A DNA stretch of 64,000 nt, from the NCBI RefSeq assembly GCF_024166365.1, contig NC_064842.1:19811001-19875000 (forward strand), given 5' to 3'. Positions 11,550-22,666 of the stretch are shown one piece after another. The first letter of the stretch is position 1. Every line of letters starts with the position of its first letter. The DNA is from Elephas maximus indicus (lineage: Eukaryota; Chordata; Mammalia; Proboscidea; Elephantidae). A model generated the notes under the pieces. It saw only the letters and a list, made by a program, of their open reading frames with translations. It was not told where the DNA came from and made no database searches. The position numbers were made by a program, and so were the translations under genes.

Positions 11550-11815
11550 ATACTTGCAAGGTATCTTCCATTTGTTGAGCACTTACCATAAGCCTGGCAT
11601 GTTGCTAAAGTACTTTAGAAAGTACTTGTCTTAATTCTCAGAACAGTGTTATGAGGTGGGTACTACAAAATTCCTTTTACAACTGAAGCAAATGAGCCCT
11701 GGGAACATTAAGTAACTCGTCCATGGTTGTACCAGCAGTAAAAGTAAAGTTAAGATCTGAACCCAGGTCTGTGTGATCCCAAAGTTCTTCCTTCAAACCT
11801 CCATTGTCCACTTCC
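11550..11815 (-). mobile_element. MIR-family SINE
   Basis: A minus-strand MIR: TTGTTGAGCACTTACCATAA, TGAGGTGGGTACTAC, TTTTACAACTGAAGCAAATG, TTAAGTAACTCGTCCATGG and GATCTGAACCCAGGTCTGTG follow in the expected order. Confidence 0.75.
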
Positions 11816-12889
11816 TATAGGTTAAGCTTTGAGACTGGGTGTAGTGTGGTGGGAAAAGCGTTAGGCTGTAGGTCAGAAGATCTGAACTGGAGTCTGGTTT
11901 AGCCCTCAGTTGCTTTCTGGCTTTGGGTGTGTCTCATCTCTCGGGCTTCTATTTCCTCCTTTTACAGCATCACGTCCTCCTGTGCCCATGAGCAGCAGGA
12001 AACCATTGCTCCACAACACAGTCATCCTTCTTTTGTGGTTTCCTTCTTGCTCTTGTGCACTCATGCTATGATTCTGTGCTGCTGTCTTCTGTGGTCTTGT
12101 AGGCTCATGCTATGGCTGATTTAAGTAGGAGAAACCCCCTGGGAGGATTTGACTGGGCAATGGAATAAGCAATGTTGGGGTAGATTCTGCAGAGAGGGAG
12201 GAGGCTAAAGGGGAATCATAACCCCCTAGAAACAGTTCTCCTCCCAGCTCAGTTGGACCACGGCCCTTTGTCCCAGAATTGGGTGACTCAGCACTTGCAA
12301 GGAGAAAGCAGATCGAGGCAGAAATTGCCAGAGGAAACCAAACAATTCTTATTTACTAAACTGTCAAAATCCTACCACTGCAATTAAGGAGATAGGCAAT
12401 TAACTGTGTCTTAATTACAGCAGCCACCACTTCCTCTGAATGCTGTAATTTACAGAGAGAATGGGGGGAAACTTTAAATTAATGTGTGTCTTTAAACAAT
12501 GAAAAACACTGATGGAGCTGAAGAAAATTTTCAGCAGTGTTTGCTGAGGTACCTCCTGAAAAGAGGCATTGTTACCAAGACAGGACGCCATGATTTTCTT
12601 CTGCCTTGTTAGCAGGTTTTTTTGTTGCCCAATGGCTCCATTCTTAATAAATGCAGCATGATATTATTATATCATATTTTGTGTACAATGCAACTTACTG
12701 ATTGCAATAGCGATATCATCTGTGAGACCCTCTGCAACTGTCATCTCGGTTTTAAAAAAAAAAAAATCAGCTTTAAAACAAATGAAAAAAAAAGTTTTAA
12801 ACAATGAGTCCAGACTCCTGGGCAGAAAAACCAGCTCTTAAAATTCAAGATTTTAAAAGTTAGTCAGATCTGTATCTGTGCAACCACTC
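11816..12889. other. Unassigned, AT-rich non-coding sequence
   Basis: No gene is recognised. The part at about 12340-12570 is AT-rich with TTAATTACAG-type motifs and no visible repeat family, which makes it a candidate for conserved non-coding sequence; this is only an inference. Confidence 0.4.
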
Positions 12890-13035
12890 TGTGTGGTAGG
12901 TTTTATGGTTGTACTTTACGTATGAGGAAGCCAAGGCTCAGATAGGTTATGAAACTTGCTCAGGGTCACAGAGCAGGCTATTTAGTGGCCAAGCTGATTT
13001 CAAACCCCAGTGTGACTTCAGAGTCTGCTCTTTTC
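12890..13035 (-). mobile_element. MIR-family SINE
   Basis: It contains the TATGAGGAAGCCAAGGCTCA, AACTTGCTCAGGGTCACAGA and TTTCAAACCCCAGTGTGACT segments of minus-strand MIR. Confidence 0.75.
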
Positions 13036-13410
13036 CAGAAGACTAGTCGGCAATGTGGGGTCCAAGACACCACAGTGAGTGGCCCCAAATAGGAAAGGAC
13101 AGAGCTGTGGCAAATTCAGGGTGAGTGGCACTTAGATGTCACAGGGCAGAAGGGAAGTGGGCCAGCAAACAGTTGGGCCTAGACCCAGCTGAAGTGGACA
13201 GCTATGCTTCAAGTCCTGGGTAGCCCCAGAGCATACTGCTAATAACATCAGGATTTCAAGCCAGGCTGACTAGTCTTCCAACACTTGTTCCTTCACTTCC
13301 TGGCCAGGTGACCTTGGGAAATGTCCTTATTCTCTCTGAGCTTCATTTTTTTTTCATCCGTATATTGGGGATATAGAAACTTGCACAATTGCTGTAAGGA
13401 TATAAAGGGG

Positions 13411-14491
13411 TTGTTGTTGTTGTTAGGTGCCGTCGAGTCAGTTCCGACTCATAGCAAACCTATGCACATCAAAATGAAACACTGCCCGGTCCTGAGCCAT
13501 CCTTACAATTGTTGCTATCTTGAGCTTATTGTTGCAGCCACTGTGTCAATCCACCTCGTTGAGGGTCTTCCTCTTTTCCACTGACCCTGTACTCTGCCAA
13601 GCATGATGCCCTTCTCTAGGGACTCATCCCTCCTGACAACACGTCCAAAGTATGTAAGACGCAGTCTCGCCATCCTTGCCTCTAAAGAGCATTCTGGCTG
13701 TACTTCTCCCAAGACAGATATGTTCATTCTTTTGGCAGTCCATGGTATATTCAATATTCTTCACCCACACCACAATTCAGAGGCATCAATTCTTCTTCGG
13801 TCTTCCTTATTCATTGTCCAGCTTTCACATGCATATGATGCGACTGAAAATACCATGGCTTGGGTCAGGCGCACCTTAGTCTTCAAGGTGACATCTTTGC
13901 TCTTCAACACTTTGAAGAGGTCCTTTGCAGCAGATTTACCCAATGCAATGCGTCTTTTGATTTCTTGACTGCTGCTTCCATGGCTGTTGATTGTGGATCC
14001 AAGTAAAATGAAATCCCTGACAACTTCAATCTTTTCTCCCATTATCGTGATGTTGTTCATTGGTCCAGTTGTGAGGATTTTTGTTTTCTTTATGTTGAGG
14101 TCCAATCCATACTGAAGGCTGTGGTCTTTAATCTTCATTAGTAAGTACTTCAAGACCTCTTCACTTTCAGCAAGCAAGGTTGTGTCATCTGCATAACACA
14201 CGTTGTTAACGAGTCTTCCTCCAATCCCGACGCCCTGTTCATATAGTCCAGCTTCTCATATTATTTGCTCAGAATACAGATTGAATAGGTATGGTGAAAG
14301 GATACAACCTTGATGCACACCTTTCCTGACTTTAAACCAACCAGTATCCCCTTGTTCTGTCCGAACAACTGCCTCCTGATCTATGTAAAGGTTCCTCATA
14401 AGCATGATTAAGTGTTCTAGAATTCCCATTCTTCTTAACGTTATCCATAGTTTGTTATGATCCACACAGTCAAATGCCTTTACATAGTCAT
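13411..14491 (-). mobile_element. RTE-clade LINE copy 2 (5'-truncated)
   Basis: The 3' tail is at the left (GTTGTTGTTGTTGTTAGGTG) and the 5' truncation is at about 14491 inside the RT. It was inserted into a MIR, whose halves flank it. About 1.08 kb remains. Confidence 0.9.
13515..14490 (-). pseudogene. RTE reverse transcriptase, C-terminal part (copy 2)
   Basis: The frame runs from DYVKAFDCVDHNKLW through HQGCILSPYLFNLY to the intact YADD catalytic box at 14184-14195, then KTKILTTGPM, DFILLGSTINSHGSSSQEIK, ESWTMNKEDRR and RPSTRWIDTVA. A single stop at about 14256-14258 separates two stretches in the same frame. A further frameshift lies near 13755. The N-terminal RT and the endonuclease are missing, so it is dead, but it is one of the better preserved RT parts here. 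Confidence 0.85.
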
Positions 14492-14667
14492 TGTGCCTGG
14501 GACAGCACCTGGCACATTGAAAGGATCCAGCAAATGTTGGCACGTCTCTCCTCTTCCTCAAAAGGGGACTGGTCAGGGTCTCAGAGGCAGGAGGGCATGG
14601 GGGTTGCTGAGGAGATGAACAGAAAAAAGAAAAAATCCAGGGGCCTGTTATGAGGACTGAAGTTCCT

Positions 14668-14865
14668 GGAAGTTGCAAATGGTTAACATGCTTGGCTGCT
14701 CACCAAAAAGTTGGCAGTTTGAGTCCCGCCAGAGCCAGCTTGGAACAAAGGCCTGGCTGGCAATGTACTTCCTAAAAATCAGCCATTGAAAGCCTTATGG
14801 AGCACAGTTCTATTCTGACAAGACTTGGGGCTCTGCTGTGGCAGCCTGCAGAGATTATAAACGCA
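14668..14865 (+). mobile_element. AfroSINE (diverged)
   Basis: A plus-strand copy: AATGGTTAACATGCTTGGCT, TTGGCAGTTTGAGTCC (B-box side), AAAGGCCTGGCTGGCAATG, CACAGTTCTATTCTGAC. Confidence 0.75.
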
Positions 14866-14921
14866 GCTGATGGGAGTACTACGTGAGGGGTGTGGCTCTG
14901 AGCCTGCAAGACAGTTGTCTC

Positions 14922-15692
14922 AGTTATTTAGTGCTGCTATAACAGAAATACCAAAGGTGTGTGGCTTTAATAAACAGAAATTAATTTTCTCACTATTTTG
15001 GAGGCTACACATCCGAATTCAGGGCAAATTCGGCTCTAGGGGAAGGTTTTCTCTGTCTCTATTGGCTCTGGGGGAAGGTCCTTGTATCTTTAGCTTCTAT
15101 CCCTTGGCTTCTTGGTGATCTTCTTTTAATTTTATTGTGTTTTGGATGAAAATCTACAGTGCAAATTAGGTTTTCATTCAAAAATTTTATACACAAATTG
15201 TTTTGTGAAATTGGTTGCATTCCCTGCAAAGTGTCAGCACTCTCCCCCTTTCCCTTTCCACCGTGGGTTCTCAGTGTCCATTCATCCAGTTTTCCTGTCC
15301 CTTTCTGCCTTCTCATCTTTGCTTTTGGGCAGGTGTTGCCCATTTGGTCTCGAATGTTTGATTGAACTAAGAAACACATTCCCCATGTGTGTTACTGTTT
15401 GTCTTATAGACATGTCTAATCAGGAGTGGCTTCAGTTCTGAGTTAGCAGGGCGTCCAGGGGCCTTGGTGATCTTCATGAGGCGTAGCATCTGTTTTCCCA
15501 TCTCTGCTTTCTTGCTTGCGTTTTTAATCTCTTTTATATCTCAAAAGAGATTAACATAAGACACACTCAAGCTAATACTGCCTCATTAACAAAACAAAGA
15601 TAACCCATCCCCAAATGGCATTACAACCACAGGTATAGAGGTTTGGATTTACAACACATATTTTGGGGGGACATAATTAAATCCATAACAAC
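14922..15692 (-). mobile_element. MaLR-type LTR containing an L1 insertion
   Basis: The minus-strand LTR starts at the right (GTTATGGATTTAATTATGTC in reverse) and ends at the left with GTGCTGCTATAACAGAAATA. It contains a TATATCTCAAAAGAG motif (TATA side, minus) near 15536. It is interrupted by the L1 segment at 15124-15462. Confidence 0.8.
15124..15462 (-). mobile_element. L1 3' UTR fragment inserted in the LTR
   Basis: The insert begins with TTTAATTTTATTGTGTTTTG, the reverse complement of an L1 3' end, and resembles the starts at 44485, 50230 and 52138. A perfect 13-bp direct repeat, CTTGGTGATCTTC, flanks it at 15111-15123 and 15463-15475. Confidence 0.85.
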
Positions 15693-16017
15693 ACCCCAAC
15701 TTAAGTTCCTTTATTTGGGCAATCTCTTCTCTAGTCTGATTAAACTTTGAACTCTCTTTTTGAAAGATGTTAGAGTTTTTGATACAATACAAAAATTTAG
15801 AGATAAATATATGTATAAGTGAACTTGATGCCTGTAAATACCTTCATGAGAGTTGAATGTAAACTGAGAGTTCCCTGGTAACCTGTGTGATAGACAGGAC
15901 CAGCCCAGGGAAGTGAAGCCTCCCTTCCATTTTGATCTCTAGCACGGTACTGCCTTTCTTGCTCTCCTCTTCCCTCCTCCAGTCAGTCAGCATCCAGGAA
16001 AGAAGAAGATGTTAGTT

Positions 16018-16070
16018 GTCTTAGGCTGGGTTCTCTAGAGAAGCAAAACCAGTAAAGCATATAAATATAT
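16018..16070 (-). mobile_element. MLT2-like LTR end fragment
   Basis: TTGTCTTAGGCTGGGTTCTC with TAGAGAAGCAAAACC matches the same end in the fuller MLT2-like LTR at 20297. RTE copy 3 begins right after it. Confidence 0.6.
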
Positions 16071-17520
16071 ACACGTTGTTGTTGTTGAGTGCTGTCAAGT
16101 CGGTTCCAACTCATAGTGACCCTATGTACCACAGAACAAAACACTGCCTAGTCCTGCGCCATCCTCGCTATCGTTGTTATGTTTGAGCCCATTGTCGCAG
16201 CCACATGTCAATTCATCTCGTTGAGAGAAAGTCTTCCAGCCACTGTGTCAATCCATCTCTCTGAGAGTCTTCCTCTTTTTTGCTGACCCTGTATTTATTA
16301 AGCATGATTTACCCAATGCAATGCGTCTTTTGATTTCTTGACTGCTGCTTCCATGGCTGTTGATTGTGGATCCAAGTAAAATGAAATCCTTGACAACTTC
16401 AATCTTTTCTCCGTTTATCATGAGGTTGCTCATTGGTCCAGTTGTGAGGATTTTTGTTTTCTTTATGTGGAGGTGTAATCCATACTGAAGGCTGTGGTCT
16501 TTGATCTTCATTGGTAAGTGTTTCAAGTCCTCTTCACTTTCAGCAAGCAAGGTTGTGTCATCTGCATCACGCAGGTTGTTAATGAGTCTTCCTCCAATCC
16601 TCATGCCCCGTTCTTCTTCATGTAGTCCAGCTTCTTGGATTATTTGCTCAGCATACAGATTAAACAGGTATGGTGAAAGAATACAACCCTGATGCACACC
16701 TTTCCTGACTTTAAACCAATAAGTATCCCCTTGTTCTGTCTGAACAGCTGCCTCTTGATCTACGTAAAGGTTCCTCATGAGTACAATTAAGTGTTCTAGA
16801 ATTCCCATTCTTCGCAGTGTTATCCATAGTTTGTTATGATCCACACAGTCAGTCGAATGCCTTTGCATAGTCAATAAAACACAGGTAAACATCCTGGTAT
16901 TCTCTGCTTTCAGCCAGGATCCATCTGACATCAGCAATGATATCCCTGGTTCCACATCCTCTTCTGAAACCGGCCTGAATTTCTGGCAGTTCCCTGTCGA
17001 TATACTGCTGCAGCCGTTTTTGAATGATCTTCAGCAAAATTTTGCTTGCGTGTGATATTAAGGATATTGTTCTATAATTTCCACATTCGGTTGGACCACC
17101 TTTCTTGGGAATAGGCATAAATATGGATCTCTTCCAGTCAGTTGGCCAGGAAGCTGTACTCCATATTTCTTGGCATAGACGAGTGAGCACCTCCAGTACT
17201 GCATGTGTTTGTTGAAACATCTCAATTGATATTCCATCAATTCCTGGAGCCTTTTTTTTGTTTTGTTTTTCACCAATGCCTTCAGAGCAGCTTGGACTTC
17301 TTCCTTCAGTACCATCGGTTCCTGATCATATGCCACCTCTTGAAATGGTTGAATATCGACTAATTCTTTTCGGTATAATGACTCTGCGTATTCATTCCAT
17401 CTTCTTTTGATACTTCCTGCTTCGTTTAACATTTTCCCCATGGAATCCTTCACTATTGCAACTGGAGGTTTGAATTTTTCTTCAGTTCTTTCAGCTTGAG
17501 AAATGCCGAGCGTGTTCTTC
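16071..17520 (-). mobile_element. RTE-clade LINE copy 3 (longest here)
   Basis: The 3' tail is at the left (GTTGTTGTTGTTGAGTGCTG) and the 5' truncation at about 17520 (AAATGCCGAGCGTGTTCTTC). Compared with copy 2, an internal deletion of roughly 330 bp joins the tail region to the TTTACCCAATGCAATGCGTC segment at about 16307. It extends further toward the 5' side than copies 2 and 4. Confidence 0.9.
16248..17520 (-). pseudogene. RTE reverse transcriptase remnant (copy 3)
   Basis: Two overlapping frames cover the RT: WPTDWKRSIFMPIPKKGG, NYRTISLISHASKILLKIIQ and AGFRRGCGTRDIIADVRWIL upstream, then DCVDHNKLWITLRRMGI, HQGCILSPYLFNLYAEQIIQ and the catalytic box downstream. The box reads DADD at 16558-16569 instead of YADD; the two metal-binding aspartates remain but the tyrosine is lost. 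There is a frameshift near 16850. The C-terminal third is deleted. Confidence 0.85.
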
Positions 17521-18199
17521 TTTGTGAATTTAAAAGTTAGAAAATGATTTACAGGCATTAAAGAAAAACAAAAGTGTTAAGTCTTCTCTTCTTTAATCCC
17601 ATTATGTCTCTCCTGCAGTGCTCTATAATCTTCTTTTTAAAAGCCTCTAAATTAATTAACAGTGATATAATTGAAACTCTTATTTTAGTGGTAGAACTCC
17701 ATTAGCAGAATCCATTCCAGATGGTGCAACAGGGAGGCCTTCAGCAACTGAAGACATGGACCTCAAATGGCGAAGAAAGCTCACCTGGCTGAGACAGGTG
17801 TTCAAAGAGCCAGCCTTGTCTTTTCCTGCTGTTTCTCCTAAGGCTCCCATGCTGGCCATTTGATAATGAGAAAGCATCCACCAGAATCCTACCCTTTTCG
17901 TAGACAAGGAAACTTCAGCTGACTGACAGTCTTCTAACCTCCAGAGCCTGAGATCCACAGCTAATCACCAGGGCTCCCAGGACTGGGGTGTGGCAGAAGG
18001 TGTGTAGGTGCCCTGGGAGAGGTAAAGCTAGGGAACAGGCGTGGCTCTCATCAGTCAGGCAGAAGAGTGGTGCTTGCCCAGGACTCCATGGCTTTACATA
18101 TTTTCAGAGAGTCATAGTCTCACCTACAAGGAGCAGACGGTGCTTAGAAATGGCTGTTTTTGCTAACTGGCTTGCCTCTCTCCTTTCAGCACCATTTTT
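17521..18199. other. Unassigned non-coding sequence
   Basis: A 92-residue minus-strand frame at 17680-17958 has no recognisable domain. No repeat family was identified. Confidence 0.45.
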
Positions 18200-18775
18200 G
18201 GGTTAATCTCTGACTGCTGATTAAAGACCAAACTCCTCAGTCCAACGTCCGTGGTCCTCCACCTCCTGTCCCAGCTCTCCACAGACACGATGTTCCAAGC
18301 ACACCCTGACTATTCGTAGTTCCCTGAACACATCGTAAACTGTGCTTCATTGCCTTTATTGCCCTAATCTAAGATGCCCTTTCTTTCATTTTCCAGTTGT
18401 TAAATTTCACTCATTCACTTAGTTAAAAAATTATTAAAAACTGGGAATGCAAACAAGAATAAAATGTGGACCTTACCCTGAAGGAGTTCAGAATCTAAAA
18501 AGGGAGACACACATAGATAAGTACGTTCTCACTGTCTGGCTAACTCTTCACTTTCCTCAAATCCCCTATTCTCCTGTCCTCTGGAAAGCGTTCAATGACC
18601 AGCAAAGGCTGGGTCATGTGCCATAGTTATCATGGTAACTGCCTGCTTTTCTCGTTTTTCTCCCTCATTGAGCTGTAAGCATTTTGAGGGAAGAGACATT
18701 CTTATTCACAGGATTCCCTCGGTGCTCGGGAAAGTGGTCCTTCAATACATGTTTGTTGAATAAATGGAGGAATGA
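18200..18775 (+). mobile_element. L2 LINE remnants
   Basis: The GGTCCTCCACCTCCTGTCCC and TGTTCCAAGCACACCCTGAC segments and, further on, GAGCTGTAAGCATTTTGAGG and GTTTGTTGAATAAATGGAGG are typical of L2 near its 3' end. The middle part is less clear. Confidence 0.6.
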
Positions 18776-18968
18776 ATATGCTAGACTGGAGGAGAAGGGT
18801 GCTAGGAGAGCAAACAGAGGGCACGCTTATCCCAGGTGCGTGAACTGCACATGCGCAGGACCAGGACCCTAGCTAGCAGTACCCGCTCCACGGATGCTAC
18901 ATCTATCTTATCTGATAGAGTTGAGACATTTTGGCAAGAGTGAAAACTGTTTTAATTATTAAAGTAGA

Positions 18969-19143
18969 TACCAAAACAAACAAAACAAAACAACAACACC
19001 AAAACAAACCCGTTGCTGTCGAGTCGATTCCAATTCATAGTGACACTGTAGGACAGAGTAGAACTGCCCCATAGGGTTTTCAAGAAGGCTGGTGGATTTG
19101 AGCTGCCGAAATTTTGGTTAGCAGCAGAGCCACCAGGGCTCTG
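18969..19143 (-). mobile_element. AfroSINE with target-site duplication
   Basis: A minus-strand AfroSINE: AACCCGTTGCTGTCGAGTCG, GGACAGAGTAGAACTGCCCC, TGGATTTGAGCTGCCG, GCCACCAGGGCT. A perfect 10-bp repeat, TTAAAGTAGA, flanks it at 18959-18968 and 19144-19153. Confidence 0.9.
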
Positions 19144-19199
19144 TTAAAGTAGACAAAAAAAAAAAAAAGTAGATAGCTAGCAGTAAATAAACAGTTTCA

Positions 19200-20110
19200 T
19201 GAAGGAGCAAACAGTAAATAACAATCAATAAATAGAAATCAGTGTTCACTCTTACATCACTGGGCAGAAGTGGCTTAGGTTTCAGCAGGTGCACTGAGGT
19301 TTAGGTGCTGGGTTCTCTTCCTCTTTGTGAGCAGAGCCCTGCACAGGGTTTCCCAAGCCTCTGCGGGCAGACAACCCCTCCTTGGGAGGTAACCCCCCTC
19401 CCTGAAGGTAATCCCCCTGGGAGGTAAGCCTCCTTTCCTGTGCTTTGGACAGACACCCTGCACTTCAGGTGGAGTTTGTGCCCTGCTGGGCCTACTCATG
19501 GGTGCCCAGGCCCCCTCGTTGTCTCTGCTGCTTCCGGTGCTGTCACAGCCCTGAGTGTGTTACAGTTCTGCTCAGCCCACTTCGCAGACCACTCTTCTGC
19601 CACTTCTCTATCAGCAGATGCCGGCTTCTGCTTTCTCCTGGCCTCTGCTGCTGTTTCTCCCAGCTGTGTCTCCTGCTGGGTTCAGGGTTTCTGCCGTTAT
19701 GGGTGCCGGTCTCTTCTAAAGCAATTCCAATCTTTTATTACATGGGCTGACATCTCCATTCTGGGATAAGAATAGGGGGAGGTGGTGGGGAGTTCTTCAG
19801 CATAGAGCTTCCATGTGCCCAGGGTGTGTACTCACCCCTTTTCTGAGTAGAACTTCATACTCTCCCTCCTGGGAGGCTCCAATAAGCCACTGTCTTCCTA
19901 GGCTTTTATTGACCTTATCCCAGGCCTCCTGAGGCTTAGTCAGTATCGGGACCCCAAGTGAACCCTCTTAGACAGGCTGGCCCTCACTCACTGGCCTCAG
20001 GTTTGGTCCTGCTCTCAGAAGCAGGACCAAAAGGCCAATTGTCCACTGCAAAGGGGTTCTATACCTCACATCAGGCCTGAAAGTAGGAAGAGATTTCCTA
20101 GGGAATGTCT
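19200..20110. other. GC-rich unassigned block, possibly an LTR
   Basis: A GC-rich region with overlapping plus-strand frames at 19440-19769 in two registers and no recognisable domain. A minus-strand AATAAAAGCC-type signal near 19904 would fit an LTR read on the minus strand, but no ends or duplications could be placed. Confidence 0.3.
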
Positions 20111-20154
20111 AAGCTGAGTTTTGAAGTATAACCAAAAGTAGGAATAATTAGAGC

Positions 20155-20290
20155 AAGTATGACAAATCTTCTGCCAACACCAATGCTTTCTACATAAGAT
20201 CAGAAACAAGGCCAGAATGTCATTTCTTACCACTTCTATTAAACATTGTAGGGAATGTCTTAGCCAGTATAGAGGAAGAAATAAAAGGTA
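20155..20290 (+). mobile_element. L1 ORF2 fragment
   Basis: The translated sequence resembles the L1 reverse transcriptase stretch just upstream of the catalytic box (AFLTTSIKH-like and AGNVLASIEEEIK-like reading after frame corrections). It is short and decayed, with no intact frame. Confidence 0.55.
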
Positions 20291-20296
20291 TACACA

Positions 20297-20925
20297 CTGT
20301 GTCTTAGGCTGGGTTCTCTAGAGAAGTAAAACATGTATATATATATATAGAGAGAGAGATTTATATCAAGGAAATGGCTTACATGGTTTTTAGAGACTGT
20401 ATGTCCCAAGCCTGTAGGGCAGGACAGAAGATTCTCCTGATTCACACAGCCACAGAGGCTGGCAAACCCAAGATCAACAGGCTGGAAAGCAGGGCTGTTA
20501 CAGACTTCTGCTGAGTCACGTAGCTGCGGGGGCTGGCAAATCCAAGATTGGTAGGCTGGACAGCAGGACTGCAGCAGGCTGTGAAGGCTGATGAATCTCA
20601 AGATTGGCAGGCAAGCTGCTAGCTCAAGTCCCAAGAACTGGAGGTCAGATGAACAGGAGCCAGCTGCAGAATCCAGAACAAGCAAAAACCCCAGCAAGGC
20701 AAGCAGGAAGGAACTAGGTGGAGGAGGCCTGAGAGATGAAGGATGAGGGGGTGGTAAGCCATCACAAGCCCCACCCCCACTGGTACCACTCAGCAGATTA
20801 TAATGGGGGTGATCACATATCAGATTTCAACAAGGAACTGATCACAACATTGTATAACTGCCAAAACACTGAGAATCATTGCCCAGCCAAGTTGACACAC
20901 AGGCTTAACCATCACACACTGCAAA
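20297..20925 (-). mobile_element. MLT2-like (ERVL) LTR
   Basis: Read on the minus strand it starts near TGATGGTTAAGCCTGTGTGT with the CAACTTGGCTGGGCAATGAT segment and ends with TTCTCTAGAGAACCCAGCCT, the ends of ERVL MLT2-type LTRs. A TATATATATA-AGAGAGAG run lies at about 20336-20359. Confidence 0.75.
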
Positions 20926-20986
20926 GGAAGTAAAACTCTGATGGGAATGCCAAATGATACAGCCACTTTGGTAAATGGTATGGCAG

Positions 20987-21187
20987 TCCCCGGCTGGTGC
21001 AACCGATTAAGTGCTCAACTATTAGCCAAAGGTTGGCAGTTTGAACCCACACAGGAACATCTTGGGAGACAGGCCTGGTTATTTGTTTCCAAAAGGTCCC
21101 AGTCTTGAAAAACCTACGGAGCAGTTCTACTCTGCACACATGGGGTTACTATGAGTCAGAATCAACCTGATGGCAACTAAGAACAGT
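20987..21187 (+). mobile_element. AfroSINE
   Basis: Plus strand: GCTGGTGCAACCGATTAAGT, TTGGCAGTTTGAACCC, AGACAGGCCTGGTTATTTG, GCAGTTCTACTCTGC, TACTATGAGTCAGAATCAAC. A second copy in the same orientation follows within 15 bp. Confidence 0.85.
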
Positions 21188-21200
21188 CTTAGGCAATCTT

Positions 21201-21412
21201 AGGGAGTCTCTGGGTGGCACAAACGGCTAAGCATGTGGCAACTACTAACTGAAAGGTTGTCATTTGAACCTATTCAGGAGCACTTCAGAAGACAGGCCTG
21301 GCAATTCACTTCTGAAAGTTCTCAGCCTTGAAAACCCCCTGGATCACAGTTCTACTCTGCAAACACAGGGTCACCATGAGTCAAAACTGACTTGACAGTA
21401 ACTACAACAGTA
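21201..21412 (+). mobile_element. AfroSINE
   Basis: Plus strand: CTGGGTGGCACAAACGGCTA, TTGTCATTTGAACC, AGACAGGCCTGGCAATTCAC, CACAGTTCTACTCTGC, CACCATGAGTCAAAACTGAC. It is a head-to-tail neighbour of the copy at 20987. Confidence 0.85.
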
Positions 21413-21424
21413 CCAACATGGCGG

Positions 21425-21920
21425 TCTTAAACATAAACTTATGACCTTGCAGTTCCATTCTTAGGTATTTACTCAAGAGAAATGAAAACATATGTGCACA
21501 CCCAGAAGCGTGTAAGGCCATTCATAGCAGCACTATTCTTAGTAGCCAAACACCAAAAGCAACTCATGAATATCTATCAACTGGTGAATGGATTAATAAT
21601 AAAGTGTGCTATATCCATACTATGGAATATCACTCAGCAATAGAAAGGAGCGAAAAATTAACACACACGACAAAATGGATGTATTTTAAGGACATTAGGG
21701 TAAGTGAAAGAAGTCAAACACAAAAGACTACATGCTGCATGATTTTTCTACAGGGACAGAAAGGAGAGCAGCGGCCACCTGAGGGTGGGGTGACGGCATC
21801 TGCTAAGTGACCCAGGGAAGTATTTTAAAGTGAGGAAATAGTGGTGTATTTTAATAATGGTGGCTCTTTGTTACATGGTATATGCAATTGTTAAAGTTAA
21901 ACCTGTACATTTAAATGGGT
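21425..21920 (+). mobile_element. Old L1: ORF2 C-terminus and 3' UTR
   Basis: The frame near 21604-21735 reads CYIHTMEYHSAIERSEK and then ISERSQ-like residues, the conserved C-terminus of L1 ORF2p. The 3' UTR follows, ending with GTTAAAGTTAAACCTGTAC. It is a 5'-truncated old copy. Confidence 0.75.
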
Positions 21921-21999
21921 GATTTTTTAAATATATAAAGCCTTATTCTTTTTTTACATAGGTGTTTTTTGTTTTTGTTTTTTAAGTGATTGAATAAGA

Positions 22000-22175
22000 C
22001 GTTGGCTGCAACAGACCTGGTTTGACTTAGAAACTGTGGACAGGGGGAAATTTTCTTAAGCTCTCAAGGCTTGGTTTCCACTCTATAAAACGGAGTTAAT
22101 AGTATCTGTTTTACAGAATGATTATGACAACTAAGTGGGCTAATTAATGTGCCTGCTACCAAATAAATGCTCATT
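22000..22175 (+). mobile_element. MIR-family SINE
   Basis: AGACCTGGTTTGACTTAG, CTCAAGGCTTGGTTTCC, ATAAAACGGAGTTAATAGTA and CAAATAAATGCTCATTGC appear in MIR order. Confidence 0.65.
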
Positions 22176-22461
22176 GCAGATAAGGCATGATGCGAACTGC
22201 AGTGGGGAGGGGAGGCGTGGGAGGTAGGGAGCGTATTCCCGGCAGAGCAGGCAGCGTGTGCTGACGCAGAGGGGCAAGCAAGCACAGCCTGTCTGGGCAA
22301 CAGCAAGTTGTTCAGCCCAGCAGGAACAGAGAGGAGGAAAATTAGGGAAATGAGGACAAACAGCAGCCAGTGGGCAGATCTTTGAAGGCTTCTGTCGAAC
22401 ACATTAGTAAGTTTAGATCTGATCTTAAAGGCCCTGGAGAGTTATTAAAGTGCTAGTACTA
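22176..22461. other. Unassigned spacer, possibly ancient repeat
   Basis: The block contains AGCAGCCAGTGGGCAGATC and TTAAAGGCCCTGGAGAG segments that resemble very old interspersed repeats. No family could be fixed. Confidence 0.3.
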
Positions 22462-22666
22462 GGTCCCTGGGTGGTGCACGCAGTTTGCACATGACTACTA
22501 ACCTAAAGGTTGGCAGTTCAAACCCAGCCAGTGGTTCCACGGAAGAAAGACCTGGTGATCTGCTTTCATAAAGATTACAGACAAGAAGACCCTACGGAGC
22601 AGTTCTACTCTGCGACACGCGGGGCTGCCATGAGTTCAAATCAACTTGATGGCAAAAAAAAAAAAA
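22462..22666 (+). mobile_element. AfroSINE, plus member of a tail-to-tail pair
   Basis: CCCTGGGTGGTGCACGCAGT, TTGGCAGTTCAAACCC, AAAGATTACAGACAAGAAG, GCAGTTCTACTCTGCGACAC, then an A12 tail. The next SINE begins at once in the opposite orientation. Confidence 0.85.

Larger units (their letters stand above)
13260..14545 (+). mobile_element. MIR split by RTE copy 2
   Basis: The left half at 13260-13410 has the GTGACCTTGGGAAATGTCC and CTCTGAGCTTCATTT segments. The right half at about 14492-14545 has GACAGCACCTGGCACATTG and CAGCAAATGTTGG, the MIR 3' end. The two halves are in register and are separated by the RTE insertion. Confidence 0.75.

Noticed and set aside
19440-19769. Overlapping 101- and 109-residue frames as a gene
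   Set aside because: Two frames of the same GC-rich stretch are open at once with no domain; chance is more likely.
20260-20697. A 145-residue minus-strand frame as a gene
   Set aside because: It lies inside an MLT2-like LTR.
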